Source of the DNA: Sphingomonas sp. Leaf9
Lineage (GTDB): Bacteria; Pseudomonadota; Alphaproteobacteria; Sphingomonadales; Sphingomonadaceae
Direction of reading: 5' to 3'
Assembly: GCF_001421355.1 (NCBI RefSeq)
Contig: NZ_LMKC01000003.1
Coordinates: 124,164-188,163 of the forward strand
Length of the DNA stretch: 64,000 nt
In this document: in pieces, positions 26,925 to 36,409 of the stretch
How positions within the stretch are numbered: the stretch's first letter is position 1
How the letters are laid out: each line of letters begins with the position of its first letter
Position numbers and translations under genes: made by a program
The notes under the pieces: generated by a model
Told to the model about the DNA's origin: nothing
Databases searched by the model: none
What the model saw: the letters and a program-made list of their open reading frames with translations, nothing else

Positions 26925-29174
26925 ATGGCGAAGCGTTCGACCCGATACCTGATGCTCGCTGGCGCGGCGTGGCTTGCCGGCGCGGCACCTGCCTATGCCA
27001 ACGAACCGACCGACACGCCGCCCGTCGTGGTTGCGCCGACCGAAACGCCGGGCGATGCCGCGACGCAGGACGACACCGGCTCCGAAATCCTGGTAACCGG
27101 GACGTTGCAGGCATTCCGTGGCAATACGACGCTGAAGCAGTTGCCGCAGGCGACGCAGGTCCTGTCAGTCGATACGCTGCAACAGCTCAACATCACCCGG
27201 CTCGACGCCGCGCTCGACCTGTCGGCCAGCGTCGCGCGGCAGAACGCGTTCGGCGGCCTGTTCGACTCCTTCGCCATTCGCGGGTTCGTCGGTGATCCCA
27301 ACACCCCCTCGGGCTTCCTCGTCAACGGGTTCAGCGGCGCGCGCGGCTATGGCGGCCCGCGCGACACGTCCAGCGTGCAGGCGATCGAAATCCTGCGTGG
27401 CCCAACCTCCGCGCTGTTCGGCCGGGGGGAGCCGGGCGGCACGGTGAATATCGTGACCAAGAAGCCGACGCTGGACCAGGCGGGCGGCTATGTCATGGGC
27501 AGCGTCGGGCGGTTCGAGACCTATCGCGGCGAGCTCGACTATAACCTGCCGGTCAACAGCATCCTCGCGCTGCGGGTGACCGGTGCCTATGAACAGGGCA
27601 ACAGCTACCGCGACACGATCGAGACGTCGAAGCACGCGATCACGCCCAGCCTGCTGCTCCAGACCGGCGACCTGACCGCGAACCTGGAATTCGAATATAG
27701 CCGGCAGAAGGTGCCGTTCGACCGCGGCGTGATCGCGCTGGGCGGCAATCCGAGGGCACTGCCGCGCTCGCGTTTCCTGGGCGAACCCGCCGATGGGCCG
27801 AACCGGGCCCTGAACCTTGGCCCGCAGCTGCAGGTGCAGTACAAGCTGGGCGAGAATTGGCGTGCGCTGCTGGGTGTCGCCTATCGCTATACAGAACTGA
27901 CCGGTTACGGCGAGGACCCCGAATTCGGTGCCGGGCGCAACCCGCTGTTCGTCAACGGCGCGATCGCCGGGGCCTTCACTTCGCGGCGGCGCATCTATCG
28001 AGATTTCGTGGGCAAGGATTTCATTCCGCGCGTCGAACTGTCGGGCAGCCTGATGACCGGCGGGATCAAGCATAATCTGCTGGTCGGCGCGGACTATGAA
28101 TGGTTCAAGCTCGATATCGTAACCGATCGCTTCCGCCCCGGCAATCTGACGGCCGCGCAGCGCGCGGAATTCGCCTCGGGCAATCCGTCGCGCGCCACAC
28201 TGATCGCGACCAACGCCATCAGCCTGACCAACCCGATCTATTTCACGGCGCAGGAACTGGCGCAGGTGCGTCCCGTTGCATTCCAGAGCCGTACCGAAGT
28301 CGCCAAGGCGGCGGGCGTCTATCTGCGCGACCGGATCGAGCTGACCGACTGGCTCTCGCTGCAGGGCGGCATCCGGTATGACGATTATCGCCAGACCGTC
28401 GACAACCGGCTGAACGGCGTCCAGACGCAGCAGGAGTTCACCAAGTTCAGCCCGTCGGCCGGGGTCAGCGTCAAGGCGACCGAGAACCTGACGCTCTACG
28501 GCAGCTATGCGCAGGGCTTCCGCGCCAACACCGGCGTCAACGTCCGCAACGAAGCCTTTCGCCCGGAAGCCACGACGTCGTACGAAGCGGGCATGAAGTT
28601 CGACGTGATCGACAATACGCTGTCGGGCACGGTCGCCTTTTTCCGGATGGACAAGACGAACGTGCTGACGGTCGATCCGGTCAATGCCGGCTTCTCGCTC
28701 GACGTCGGCAAGGCGAAGAGCAAGGGGTTCGAAATCGACCTGAACGCCCGCATCCCGCGAGGCCCGCGCGTTACCGTGTCCTATGCCTATGTCGATGCGG
28801 AGATTGCCGAGGACGCTTTGGACCCCGATTTCGGGCGCAGCATCCGTGCGGGCGATCTGCTCATCAACATTCCGCGCAACAGCATCTCGGTATTGGCGGC
28901 GCAGGACTTCACCTTTGGCGAAAAGGTGCTGACGCTGGGTGGCGACATCAAGTTCGTCGACAAGCGGCTGGGGGAAACCGGCACGACCTATATGCTGCCC
29001 GACTATGCGCTGGTTCGGCTGTTCGGATCGGTCGACCTGGCGGCAAACCTCTCGCTATCGGCAGAGGTCAGCAACCTGTTCAACGAAACCTATTTCCCCA
29101 GCTCCTATGCGCAGCTGTGGACCTTCCCCGGCGCACCGCGCAGCTGGTCGGTGCGCGGCACCTTCCGGTTCTGA
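26925..29174 (+). CDS. TonB-dependent siderophore-type outer-membrane receptor
   Basis: A 749-residue outer-membrane receptor. A signal peptide (1-25, cleaved after AYA) precedes a TonB-box-like SEILVTG near residue 52. The plug domain runs about 60-180, with QATQVLSVDTLQQLN, IRGFVGD and the ILRGPTSALFGRGEPGGTVNIVTKKP motif of siderophore receptors. A 22-strand barrel follows, ending in aromatic RGTFRF. The plug motif fits ferric-siderophore receptors (FhuE/FpvA type), though the ligand is unknown. A hairpin terminator follows, but DUF4198 starts only 53 bases later and may be read through. Confidence 0.92.
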   Translation: MAKRSTRYLMLAGAAWLAGAAPAYANEPTDTPPVVVAPTETPGDAATQDDTGSEILVTGTLQAFRGNTTLKQLPQATQVLSVDTLQQLNITRLDAALDLSASVARQNAFGGLFDSFAIRGFVGDPNTPSGFLVNGFSGARGYGGPRDTSSVQAIEILRGPTSALFGRGEPGGTVNIVTKKPTLDQAGGYVMGSVGRFETYRGELDYNLPVNSILALRVTGAYEQGNSYRDTIETSKHAITPSLLLQTGDLTANLEFEYSRQKVPFDRGVIALGGNPRALPRSRFLGEPADGPNRALNLGPQLQVQYKLGENWRALLGVAYRYTELTGYGEDPEFGAGRNPLFVNGAIAGAFTSRRRIYRDFVGKDFIPRVELSGSLMTGGIKHNLLVGADYEWFKLDIVTDRFRPGNLTAAQRAEFASGNPSRATLIATNAISLTNPIYFTAQELAQVRPVAFQSRTEVAKAAGVYLRDRIELTDWLSLQGGIRYDDYRQTVDNRLNGVQTQQEFTKFSPSAGVSVKATENLTLYGSYAQGFRANTGVNVRNEAFRPEATTSYEAGMKFDVIDNTLSGTVAFFRMDKTNVLTVDPVNAGFSLDVGKAKSKGFEIDLNARIPRGPRVTVSYAYVDAEIAEDALDPDFGRSIRAGDLLINIPRNSISVLAAQDFTFGEKVLTLGGDIKFVDKRLGETGTTYMLPDYALVRLFGSVDLAANLSLSAEVSNLFNETYFPSSYAQLWTFPGAPRSWSVRGTFRF

Positions 29175-29182
29175 ACCCCCCG

Positions 29183-29213
29183 CGGGCGGCCCATCGGCCG
29201 CCCGTTTTCTTTT
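29183..29213 (+). terminator. hairpin with T-tract after the receptor gene
   Basis: CGGGCGGCC and GGCCGCCCG form a perfect 9-bp stem with a CATC loop, followed by TTTTCTTTT. It lies 8 bases after the receptor stop and overlaps the leader of the next gene, so it may act as an attenuator or partial terminator. Confidence 0.8.
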
Positions 29214-29227
29214 GCAGGAGAGACGAT

Positions 29228-29971
29228 ATGAGCAGGCTTCGTTCGACGATGGCCGCGCTGGTGCTGGGCGGTGCGGTGCTGGCGCCGACGCTCGCCGATG
29301 CGCACGGCATCTGGTTCGCGCAGCGCGCCAAGCAGCTTGCGATCATCTATGGCGTCGGCGCCGACGATCTGGAGGCGGTGAAGCGCCAGCCGATGCTGGA
29401 AAGCCTTCAGGCATGGGATGCCGCGCTGAAGCCCGTCACCGCGCGGCTGCGCACCGATGGCCCGGTCGTCGTGGTCGACACCGATGCGAAGCCGGCACTG
29501 GTCAGCGCGGTGCTGCCCAACGGTACCTGGTCCAAGCTGCCCGATGGCGAGTTCGTGAAGAAGGGCAAGGACGAGGTGCCCGGCGCGAAGTTCGCCGAGA
29601 CGACGATCAAATATGCCGTGACGATCCAGGGCCCCGGCGTGCGGCAGGTGCCGCTGATCCCGGCGCAGCTGCTGCAGATTGTGCCGGTCGGTGCGATCCC
29701 GGCGACGCTCGGCCAGCCGCTGACCTATCGCATCACCTTTCGCGGCAAGCCGGTCGCGGGGGCGGAGGTCGTCAACGATATGGTGAACGATCCCGATGCG
29801 AAGCCGCGGGTCACCAAGGCGGACGGGACGGTCACGCTGCCGGTGCGCAATCAGGGGCTGAACGTCATCCGCGCGGTGCTGATCCAGCCGAGCGACCAGC
29901 CTGCGAAGTTCGACCGCTACGAACACACCGCGACGCTGGCCTTCACCCTGCCGCACGCGCCGGAGGAATAG
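29228..29971 (+). CDS. DUF4198 periplasmic protein (metal-uptake associated)
   Basis: A 247-residue secreted protein with a signal peptide (1-24, ending LADA) and HGIWF immediately after it, the invariant start of the DUF4198 family. The C-terminal half (about 165-245) is an Ig-like beta domain with GQPLTYRITFRGKPVAGAEV. The family is repeatedly found beside TonB receptors and is linked by annotation to nickel or cobalt uptake; direct biochemistry is thin. The CAGGAGAG ribosome-binding site supports the ATG at 29228. Pairing with the upstream receptor suggests joint handling of a metal complex. Confidence 0.8.
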   Translation: MSRLRSTMAALVLGGAVLAPTLADAHGIWFAQRAKQLAIIYGVGADDLEAVKRQPMLESLQAWDAALKPVTARLRTDGPVVVVDTDAKPALVSAVLPNGTWSKLPDGEFVKKGKDEVPGAKFAETTIKYAVTIQGPGVRQVPLIPAQLLQIVPVGAIPATLGQPLTYRITFRGKPVAGAEVVNDMVNDPDAKPRVTKADGTVTLPVRNQGLNVIRAVLIQPSDQPAKFDRYEHTATLAFTLPHAPEE

Positions 29972-29986
29972 GGGCTGTTCGAACCT

Positions 29987-30013
29987 GCATCCCCCGCGAC
30001 CGGCGGGGGATGC
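29987..30013. terminator. hairpin between convergent genes
   Basis: GCATCCCCCGC and GCGGGGGATGC form a perfect 11-bp stem with a 5-nt loop. It lies between the DUF4198 stop and the end of the convergent reductase gene. There is no T-tract in either direction, so termination is plausible but not certain. Confidence 0.5.
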
Positions 30014-30021
30014 GGGTGGCG

Positions 30022-30951
30022 TCAATACCCCCGGTTGCGGGCCACCACGCCGACCATCGGGTCACCCGCCAGATGCCGCTTGAGATTTGCGATCAGCGCC
30101 TTGCCCGATCCTTCGGTATCGGTCGCGGCGGCGACATGCGGCGTCAGCACGACGCGCGGATGCGACCAGAGCGGATCGTCCGTCGGGAGCGGTTCGATGG
30201 GCGTCACGTCGAGGATCGCCTGCGACAGCCGCCCGCTGTCCAGCGCCGCGACCAGCGCCGCCGGGTCGAGATGCCCGCCGCGCCCTGCGCTGACGATCGC
30301 CGCGCCGTCGGGCATGTGCGCGAACAGCGGCTGGCCCAGGATGCCGCGTGTCTCGGGCGTCAGCGGCAGGAGGTTGACGAGGATGTCGGCCTGCGCCGCA
30401 AATTCCCGCAAGCCGTCGTCGCCATGGAAACAGGTGACACCTGGCACGTCGCGCGGCGACCGGCTCCACCCCGACAGCTGGAACCCGAACGGGCGCAGCG
30501 CGTCGAGCGCGGCCGATCCCATCTGACCTAGCCCGGCGATCCCGACCCGCCGCTCGCCCGCCGGCACCTGCGGCAGGGCACGCCACACCCGCTCGCGCTG
30601 CTGGTCGGCATAGGCATAGAGGTCGCGGTGCAGCGCCAGCACCGTCATCACCACATATTCGGCCATCGCGGCGGCAAGATTGGGTTCGACCAGCCGGACC
30701 ACGGTGACGTGCGGCGGCACCTGCGACAGGTCGAGCTGATCGACGCCTGCCCCGATCGAGAACAGCACCTCCAGATTGGGCAGCGTCTCGACCAATCCCG
30801 CCGGCAGCGTCCATGCCGCCAGATAGCGCACGTCGGCCGGATCCCCCTGGTCGGGCGACAGCCGGACCTCCAGTTCGGGGATCGCCTGGCCGATCATCCC
30901 GGCCCAGACCTGTCCGCGCGCCGGGGCGGCGGTGTAGAGCAGCGTGGTCAT
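30022..30951 (-). CDS. GhrA-like D-2-hydroxyacid dehydrogenase (glyoxylate/hydroxypyruvate reductase)
   Basis: A 309-residue NAD(P)-dependent 2-hydroxyacid dehydrogenase closest to the GhrA group. The dinucleotide loop is GIAGLGQMGSAALDAL. The catalytic Arg lies in SAGRGGHLD, the Glu in DVTPIEPLP and the His in LTPHVAAAT. It would reduce glyoxylate, hydroxypyruvate or another 2-oxoacid in the cytoplasm. Its start overlaps the Lrp-type regulator stop by 4 bases, making it the last gene of the transaminase cluster. Confidence 0.88.
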   Translation of the reverse strand: MTTLLYTAAPARGQVWAGMIGQAIPELEVRLSPDQGDPADVRYLAAWTLPAGLVETLPNLEVLFSIGAGVDQLDLSQVPPHVTVVRLVEPNLAAAMAEYVVMTVLALHRDLYAYADQQRERVWRALPQVPAGERRVGIAGLGQMGSAALDALRPFGFQLSGWSRSPRDVPGVTCFHGDDGLREFAAQADILVNLLPLTPETRGILGQPLFAHMPDGAAIVSAGRGGHLDPAALVAALDSGRLSQAILDVTPIEPLPTDDPLWSHPRVVLTPHVAAATDTEGSGKALIANLKRHLAGDPMVGVVARNRGY

Positions 30952-31445
30952 TCGCCGCGCCCGTCGAACAGCAGGTCGATCGGCGGATTGCGCCGGATGA
31001 CCGCCGATTTGATGACGATATAGCTGAAATATTTCTCGATGCCGAAGTCACGCTCCAGCATGCTTTCGATGACTTCCTGATAATGGGCGACGCTGCGGGT
31101 CACGAATTTCAGCATGTAATCATAGCCGCCCGACACCAGATGCGCCTCGACGATTTCCGGCACGGTGCGCGCGCGCTGTTCGAACCGGCTGAAATCGCCG
31201 GTGCGATGGTCGCTGAGCGTCACTTCGGTAAATACCGTCAGCGTGCTGCCGAGCTTCGCAAGGTTGATCGTCGCGCCATAGCCCGAGATATAGCCGTGCT
31301 TTTCCAGGCGCTTGACCCGCGACAGGCACGGGCTGGGCGACAGGCCGACGGCATCGGCCAGATCGACATTGGTCATCCGGCCATTTTCCTGGAGCCGGGC
31401 CAGGATCTTGAAGTCCAGCCGGTCGAGCTTCGGTCCAAGGCTCAT
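30948..31445 (-). CDS. Lrp/AsnC family transcriptional regulator
   Basis: A 165-residue regulator with an N-terminal winged HTH (LDFKILARLQENGRMTNVDLADAVGLSPSPCLSRVKRL, about 9-47). A C-terminal RAM ligand-binding domain contains VEAHLVSGGYDYMLKFVT. Such proteins sense amino acids and commonly control the neighbouring catabolic gene. Here it lies 26 bases downstream of a class III transaminase gene and overlaps the GhrA-like gene, so it is likely to control this cluster. An unusually basic and hydrophobic tail (IKSAVIRRNPPIDLLFDGRGE) ends the protein. Confidence 0.92.
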   Translation of the reverse strand: MSLGPKLDRLDFKILARLQENGRMTNVDLADAVGLSPSPCLSRVKRLEKHGYISGYGATINLAKLGSTLTVFTEVTLSDHRTGDFSRFEQRARTVPEIVEAHLVSGGYDYMLKFVTRSVAHYQEVIESMLERDFGIEKYFSYIVIKSAVIRRNPPIDLLFDGRGE

Positions 31446-31471
31446 CGATCCATCCCCATCTATTCCCCGGC

Positions 31472-32851
31472 CTATCGCAGTGCCGCACGGATCTCCGGCT
31501 GGTCAAGCACATCGTCCAGCGCGGCGGTCAGCCGGTCCACGATCGCGTGCACTTCGTCGTCGTTCGCGGTCAGCGCGGGGGCGAGGCCGATGGTGCCATC
31601 GGCGAACGCGCGGAAGATGATGCCGCGCGCATAGCCCGCCGTGCTCAACCGGTCGGCAAGGCCCAGCGCCGGATCGAACCGCGCCTTCGTCCCCTTGTCC
31701 GCCACCAGCTCGATCGCGGCCAGCATCCCCTTGTACCGCACCTCGCCGACCAGCGGATGTTCGGTCAGCCCGTCCAGCCGTGCGGCGAGCTTTGGCCCCT
31801 GCGCCTGTCCGTTGGCAAGGATGCCGCCGTCGAGATACAGCCGCAGCACCTCCAGCGCGACCGCCGCGCTGACCGGATGGCCGGAATAGGTCAGGCCGTG
31901 GCCGATCGGCAGATGGTTGTCCGGGCCATCGGCGATGACCGCATGGACATGTTCCGCCATCAACAGCGCCCCCATCGGCGCATAGCCGGCGGTCAGCCCC
32001 TTCGCGACGCTCATCAGGTCGGGAGTTACGCCTTCATGCTCGCAGGCGAACAGCGGGCCGGTGCGCCCGAACCCGGTGATGACCTCATCGACGACGAACA
32101 GGATGCCGAGGTCGCGGCAGGTCCGCTCCATCGCCTTCAGCCAGCCGACCGGCGGCACGATGACCCCGCCCGATCCCTGCACCGGTTCGGCGAAGAACGC
32201 GGCGACATTCTCGACGCCCAGTTCCTCGACCTTCGCGCGCAGTTGCGCGACCGACGCGGCGACCAGCGCATCGCCGGTGCGCCCTTCCGGATCGCGATAG
32301 GCATAGGGCGCCGGAATATGATGCTGCCACCGGAGCGGCAGGTCGAACTGGCGGTGGAAGGCGGGCAGGCCGGTCAGGCCGGCGGAGGTCGACGACGACC
32401 CGTGATAGCCCTTGTCCAGCGCGATCATGTGCTTGCGCGTCGGCTCGCCGCGCGCATTCCAGTAATGGGTGATGAAGCGGATCGCCGAATCCACCGCGTC
32501 CGATCCGCCGAGCGTGAAGAACACGCGGCTCAGCCCCTCGGGCGACAGGCCGGCGAGCTGATCGGCCAGGCGGATGGTCGGTTCGCTGGTATAGCCGAAA
32601 TAGCCGGTGGCGTAGGGGAGCTGGCGCATCTGGGCGGCGGCGGCCTCGACCACGCTCTCCTGCCCATAGCCGATGTTGACGCACCACAGCCCGGCAAAGG
32701 CGTCGAGCAGCTGTCGTCCGTCGCGATCGGTCAGGAACAGCCCGTTGCCGCTTTCCAGCACGGTCGCGCCCTTCGCTTCATGCGCGCGCCACGCGGTTAC
32801 CGGATGGACCAGATGGTCGCGGTCCATCGCGATCAGCAGTTCGTTCTTCAT
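31472..32851 (-). CDS. class III omega-aminotransferase (putrescine/beta-alanine:pyruvate type)
   Basis: A 459-residue PLP transaminase of the class III family, which accepts omega-amino groups such as putrescine, GABA or beta-alanine with pyruvate as acceptor. PLP lysine K284 is in SVAKGLTAGY and D255 in VVDEVITGFGRTG. Substrate-side LWCVNIGYG and the FFTLGGSDAVDSAIRF segment fit this subgroup. The ATG at 32851 is used because homology starts at MKNELL. The neighbouring aldehyde dehydrogenase (GabD-like) would oxidise the semialdehyde produced, and the Lrp-type regulator gene follows directly. Confidence 0.9.
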   Translation of the reverse strand: MKNELLIAMDRDHLVHPVTAWRAHEAKGATVLESGNGLFLTDRDGRQLLDAFAGLWCVNIGYGQESVVEAAAAQMRQLPYATGYFGYTSEPTIRLADQLAGLSPEGLSRVFFTLGGSDAVDSAIRFITHYWNARGEPTRKHMIALDKGYHGSSSTSAGLTGLPAFHRQFDLPLRWQHHIPAPYAYRDPEGRTGDALVAASVAQLRAKVEELGVENVAAFFAEPVQGSGGVIVPPVGWLKAMERTCRDLGILFVVDEVITGFGRTGPLFACEHEGVTPDLMSVAKGLTAGYAPMGALLMAEHVHAVIADGPDNHLPIGHGLTYSGHPVSAAVALEVLRLYLDGGILANGQAQGPKLAARLDGLTEHPLVGEVRYKGMLAAIELVADKGTKARFDPALGLADRLSTAGYARGIIFRAFADGTIGLAPALTANDDEVHAIVDRLTAALDDVLDQPEIRAALR

Positions 32852-32992
32852 GCGCTCAGCCTTTCGGGCGTTCCAGTCGGGACGCTGGAAAGCTAGGCTG
32901 CGCACCGGCTTGGCGGTTGTCGAAATCCCGTCGGGGGAAACGCCGCGCTGCCGAATTGACCGGCGGCGCGGCATTTCCTGCCGTGGTTCGGA

Positions 32993-34069
32993 TCAGCCGA
33001 TTTCGGCGGCGATCGCCTTGGCACATTCCTCGGTCGAGGCGCGTCCGCCGAGGTCGCGGGTGCGGCCTGCCGGGCTGGAAAGCACCCGCTCGATCGCGGC
33101 GACGATGGTCGCGGCGGCGTCATGTTCGCCGAAATGGTCGAGCATCATCGCGGCGGTCCAGATCTGCCCGACCGGGTTCGCCACGCCCTGCCCGGCGATA
33201 TCGGGGGCCGAACCATGGACCGGTTCGAAGGTGGAGGGCACCGATCGGTCGGGGTTGATGTTACCGCACGGCGCGACGCCGATCGTGCCGGTACAGGCCG
33301 GGCCCAGGTCGGACAGGATGTCGCCGAACAGGTTGGACGCGACCACCACGTCGAAGCGGTCGGGGTTCATCACGAACTGCGCCGCCAGGATATCGATATG
33401 ATATTTGTCGGTGCGGATGTCGGGATAGGCCTTTGCCATCTCCTCGACCCGGCCGTCCCACCACGGCATGGTGATGGCGATCCCGTTCGACTTGGTGGCC
33501 GAGGTCAGGTGCTTCTTCGGCCGCGATTGCGCGAGTTCATAGGCATAGCGCAGGATGCGGTCGACGCCGTAGCGCGTCATCACCGTTTCCTGATGCACGA
33601 TCTCGCGCGCCGTGCCGGGAAAGCTGATGCCGCCGACCGCCGAATATTCACCCTCGGTATTTTCCCGCACGATCATCATGTCGATGTCGCCCGGACCACG
33701 GCCCGCCAGCGGACAGGGGACGCCCGGCATCAACCGCGCCGGGCGCAGGTTGACGTACTGGTCGTATTCCCGCCTGAACTGGATCAGCGATCCCCAGAGC
33801 GACACATGGTCGGGCACCGTGTCGGGCCACCCGACCGCGCCGAAGAAGATCGCATCGACCGCGCCGATCCGTTCCTTCCAGTCGTCGGGCATCATCGTGC
33901 CGTGCCGGGCATAATAATCGCAGCTGGCGAAATCATGCCATTGCTGCTCCACGGAAAAGCCGTGGCGTGCGGCGGCGGCCTCCAGCGCACGGACGCCCGC
34001 CGGGACCACTTCCTTGCCGATCCCGTCACCGGGGATCACCGCCACGCGGTAGCTGCGCGAACCGTTCAT
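32993..34069 (-). CDS. tartrate dehydrogenase / D-malate-type decarboxylating dehydrogenase
   Basis: A 358-residue member of the isocitrate/isopropylmalate dehydrogenase family, closest to TtuC/DmlA (tartrate, D-malate and related beta-decarboxylations). Typical segments are VIPGDGIGKEVVP at the N-terminus, DMMIVRENTEGEYSAVGG, the ATKSNGI segment, ASNLFGDILSDL (metal-binding aspartates) and EPVHGSAPDIAGQG near the cofactor. It is soluble and NAD and Mn/Mg dependent in the family. It lies 19 bases after the GabD-like gene on the same strand and probably belongs to the same transcript, though its place in an amine pathway is unclear. Confidence 0.9.
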   Translation of the reverse strand: MNGSRSYRVAVIPGDGIGKEVVPAGVRALEAAAARHGFSVEQQWHDFASCDYYARHGTMMPDDWKERIGAVDAIFFGAVGWPDTVPDHVSLWGSLIQFRREYDQYVNLRPARLMPGVPCPLAGRGPGDIDMMIVRENTEGEYSAVGGISFPGTAREIVHQETVMTRYGVDRILRYAYELAQSRPKKHLTSATKSNGIAITMPWWDGRVEEMAKAYPDIRTDKYHIDILAAQFVMNPDRFDVVVASNLFGDILSDLGPACTGTIGVAPCGNINPDRSVPSTFEPVHGSAPDIAGQGVANPVGQIWTAAMMLDHFGEHDAAATIVAAIERVLSSPAGRTRDLGGRASTEECAKAIAAEIG

Positions 34070-34088
34070 CTGTCTCTTCCGTCCTTCG

Positions 34089-35549
34089 CTACAGCTTCAG
34101 GCCGCCCCAATGGAACGCCTTGGTTTCCAGATATTCGTCGATCCCCTCGACGCCGCCTTCACGGCCGAGGCCCGACGCCTTCACCCCGCCGAACGGTGCC
34201 ATCTCCATGGCGAGCAGGCCGGTGTTCAGTCCGACCATGCCGAATTCCAGCGCCTCCGCCACGCGCCACGCACGGTGCAGGTCGTCGGTGTAGAAATAGC
34301 TCGCCAGGCCGAACGGCGTGGCATTGGCCTGTTCGATCGCCTCCGCCTCATGGGTGAAGCGGAAGACCGGGGCGAGGGGGCCGAACGTCTCTTCGGTCGC
34401 CAGCCGCATGGTCGCCTGCGCCCCGGTCAGCAGGACGGGGGTGGCGAAGCGCGTCGGGTCGCCGAACGCCTGCCCCTGCGCCGCGGTGACTGCGCCCAGC
34501 GAGAGCGCATCGTCGAGGTGCGCCGCGACCTTCTCGGTCGCTGCCGCGTTGATCAGCGGGCCGATCGTCGTCGTCGCATCGCGCCCGTCGCCGACCTTCA
34601 TTGCCCGCACCGCATCGCCCAGCTTCGCGACGAACGCATCATGGATGCCGTCCTGCACGAAGATGCGGTTGGCGCAGACGCAGGTCTGTCCGGCATTGCG
34701 GAACTTGCTGGCGATCGCACCCGCCACCGCCAAGTCGAGATCGGCATCGTCGAACACGATGAACGGCGCGTTGCCACCCAGTTCGAGGCTCAGTCGCTTC
34801 AGCGTATCGGCCGATTGCTGCATCAGCAGCGAACCGACCCGCGTCGATCCGGTAAAGGACAGCTTGCGCACGACCGGGCTGGCGGTCAGCGCCGCGCCGA
34901 TCGCCTGCGGCATGCCGGTCACGATGTTGATGACGCCCGCCGGGATACCCGCATCGACCGCCAGCTTGCACAGCGCCAGCGCGGTATAGGGGGTCAGGTC
35001 GGATGGCTTCACCACCACGGTGCATCCCGCCGCCAGCGCGGGCGCGCATTTGCGGGTAATCATCGCCGCCGGGAAGTTCCACGGCGTGATCGCCGCGCAC
35101 ACGCCGACCGGTTCGCGGAGAGCCAGGATGCGGCGATCGGGCGACGGCGACGGAATGTCGTGGCCGCGTACCCGGCGACCTTCCTCCGCGAACCATTTCA
35201 CGAAGCTCGCGGCATATTTGATCTCGCCGGCGGCTTCGCTGAGCGGCTTGCCCTGCTCGGTCGTCATGATCCGCGCCAGATCGTCGATATTCGCAAGGAT
35301 CAGCGCGTTCCAGCGTTCAAGGATTTCCGCCCGCTCGCCCGCCGTCCTGGCCTTCCACGCCGGCAATGCGCGGTCGGCGGCGGCGATGGCGCGCTCGGTA
35401 TCGCTGGTGCCGGCATCGGGCACGGTGCCGATGACCTCACCGGTGGCGGGATCGGTGACCTCGATCGTCGCCCCGCTATCGGCGGCGACCCATGCGCCGT
35501 CGATCAGCATCGCATCGACGAACAGCGGCGATTCTGTGATCGCGCCCAT
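34089..35549 (-). CDS. gabD: NAD(P)-dependent succinate-semialdehyde-type dehydrogenase
   Basis: A 486-residue aldehyde dehydrogenase whose overall sequence fits GabD. The catalytic cysteine is C290 in GQTCVCANR and the general base E256 in LELGGNAPF. The NAD-site TPWNFP at 155-160 and TGSTRVG at 233-239 are intact. It would convert succinate semialdehyde (from GABA transamination) or a related semialdehyde into the acid. Its start overlaps the GNAT gene stop by one base (TGATG). Together with the transaminase it makes a plausible two-step omega-amino-acid route. Confidence 0.9.
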   Translation of the reverse strand: MGAITESPLFVDAMLIDGAWVAADSGATIEVTDPATGEVIGTVPDAGTSDTERAIAAADRALPAWKARTAGERAEILERWNALILANIDDLARIMTTEQGKPLSEAAGEIKYAASFVKWFAEEGRRVRGHDIPSPSPDRRILALREPVGVCAAITPWNFPAAMITRKCAPALAAGCTVVVKPSDLTPYTALALCKLAVDAGIPAGVINIVTGMPQAIGAALTASPVVRKLSFTGSTRVGSLLMQQSADTLKRLSLELGGNAPFIVFDDADLDLAVAGAIASKFRNAGQTCVCANRIFVQDGIHDAFVAKLGDAVRAMKVGDGRDATTTIGPLINAAATEKVAAHLDDALSLGAVTAAQGQAFGDPTRFATPVLLTGAQATMRLATEETFGPLAPVFRFTHEAEAIEQANATPFGLASYFYTDDLHRAWRVAEALEFGMVGLNTGLLAMEMAPFGGVKASGLGREGGVEGIDEYLETKAFHWGGLKL

Positions 35550-36409
35550 CAGCCGAGCGCCTGGCTAAGGATGGCGAAGGGCCGGGCGACGCCGACCGGC
35601 TGGGGCAGGGGATCACCGCGCCGCATCGTCACCACGCCGTCGACCTGCAACAGTCCGAGTTCGTCCAGCCACGGCGACAGGCCGCTATCGGCCAGCACGT
35701 CGATGCGCGTGAAATCGCCCGCGCGCGACCCCAGCCAGTGCGAGATCAGCAACTTCGCCTCCCGCAGCGAGGGCGCGATGACCGGCCCGATCGAATAGCC
35801 CCGCCCGAACCGCCGGAAACACGCGACCCCCACCAGATCGCCGTCGCGGTCGAGGACCACGACCTGCGCGGCGTCCAGCACGGCATTCATCGTCGCCTTG
35901 CGCGGCAGGCCGGTGCCGTCCTCGACCATCGCCTGGATACGGACATAATCGCTGTCGCCGATCGGGCGCAGCCGTTCGCCGGGGGCCGGGGCCGCCAGCG
36001 GAATCTGGAACGACGTGCCCTGATGCTGCGCGATGCGGCCGATCTCTTCGAACCCCAGCGTGCGATACATCGGCACCGCGACCGCCGTGCCGTTCAGCAG
36101 TAGCCGCCCGCAATCGACCGCCTCGATCGCGTGGTCCATCAGCATCCGGCCGATCCCCCGACCGCGATGGTCGGGCGATACGATGACCATGCCGATCGTC
36201 GCGCTGTCGTTACCGGTCGGGAACCACATGATCGTGCCGACGATCGTGCCCTCCGCCTCGACCACCGCGCCTTCGCCGACCGACAGCATCATCTGCCAGT
36301 CTTCGACGCGGTGCGGCCAGCGTTCGCCCTTGGACAGCGCCTGCGCGGCGGGCAGGTCGTCCGCCGTCATCGGTCGCAGATCGAGGCGTATATCCGGCGC
36401 TGTCGCCAC
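35549..36409 (-). CDS. GNAT family N-acetyltransferase with second C-terminal domain
   Basis: A 286-residue protein with an N-terminal GNAT domain; the acetyl-CoA loop is IVSPDHRGRGIGRMLMDHAIE at about 77-97. A second C-terminal domain (about 150-285), of the kind found in YitH-type acetyltransferases, follows. The substrate is unknown, but location at the head of an omega-amine cluster suggests acylation of an amine or amino acid. It is the first gene of the minus-strand cluster, divergent from the DUF1624 gene across a 326-base gap. Confidence 0.82.
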   Translation of the reverse strand: MATAPDIRLDLRPMTADDLPAAQALSKGERWPHRVEDWQMMLSVGEGAVVEAEGTIVGTIMWFPTGNDSATIGMVIVSPDHRGRGIGRMLMDHAIEAVDCGRLLLNGTAVAVPMYRTLGFEEIGRIAQHQGTSFQIPLAAPAPGERLRPIGDSDYVRIQAMVEDGTGLPRKATMNAVLDAAQVVVLDRDGDLVGVACFRRFGRGYSIGPVIAPSLREAKLLISHWLGSRAGDFTRIDVLADSGLSPWLDELGLLQVDGVVTMRRGDPLPQPVGVARPFAILSQALG

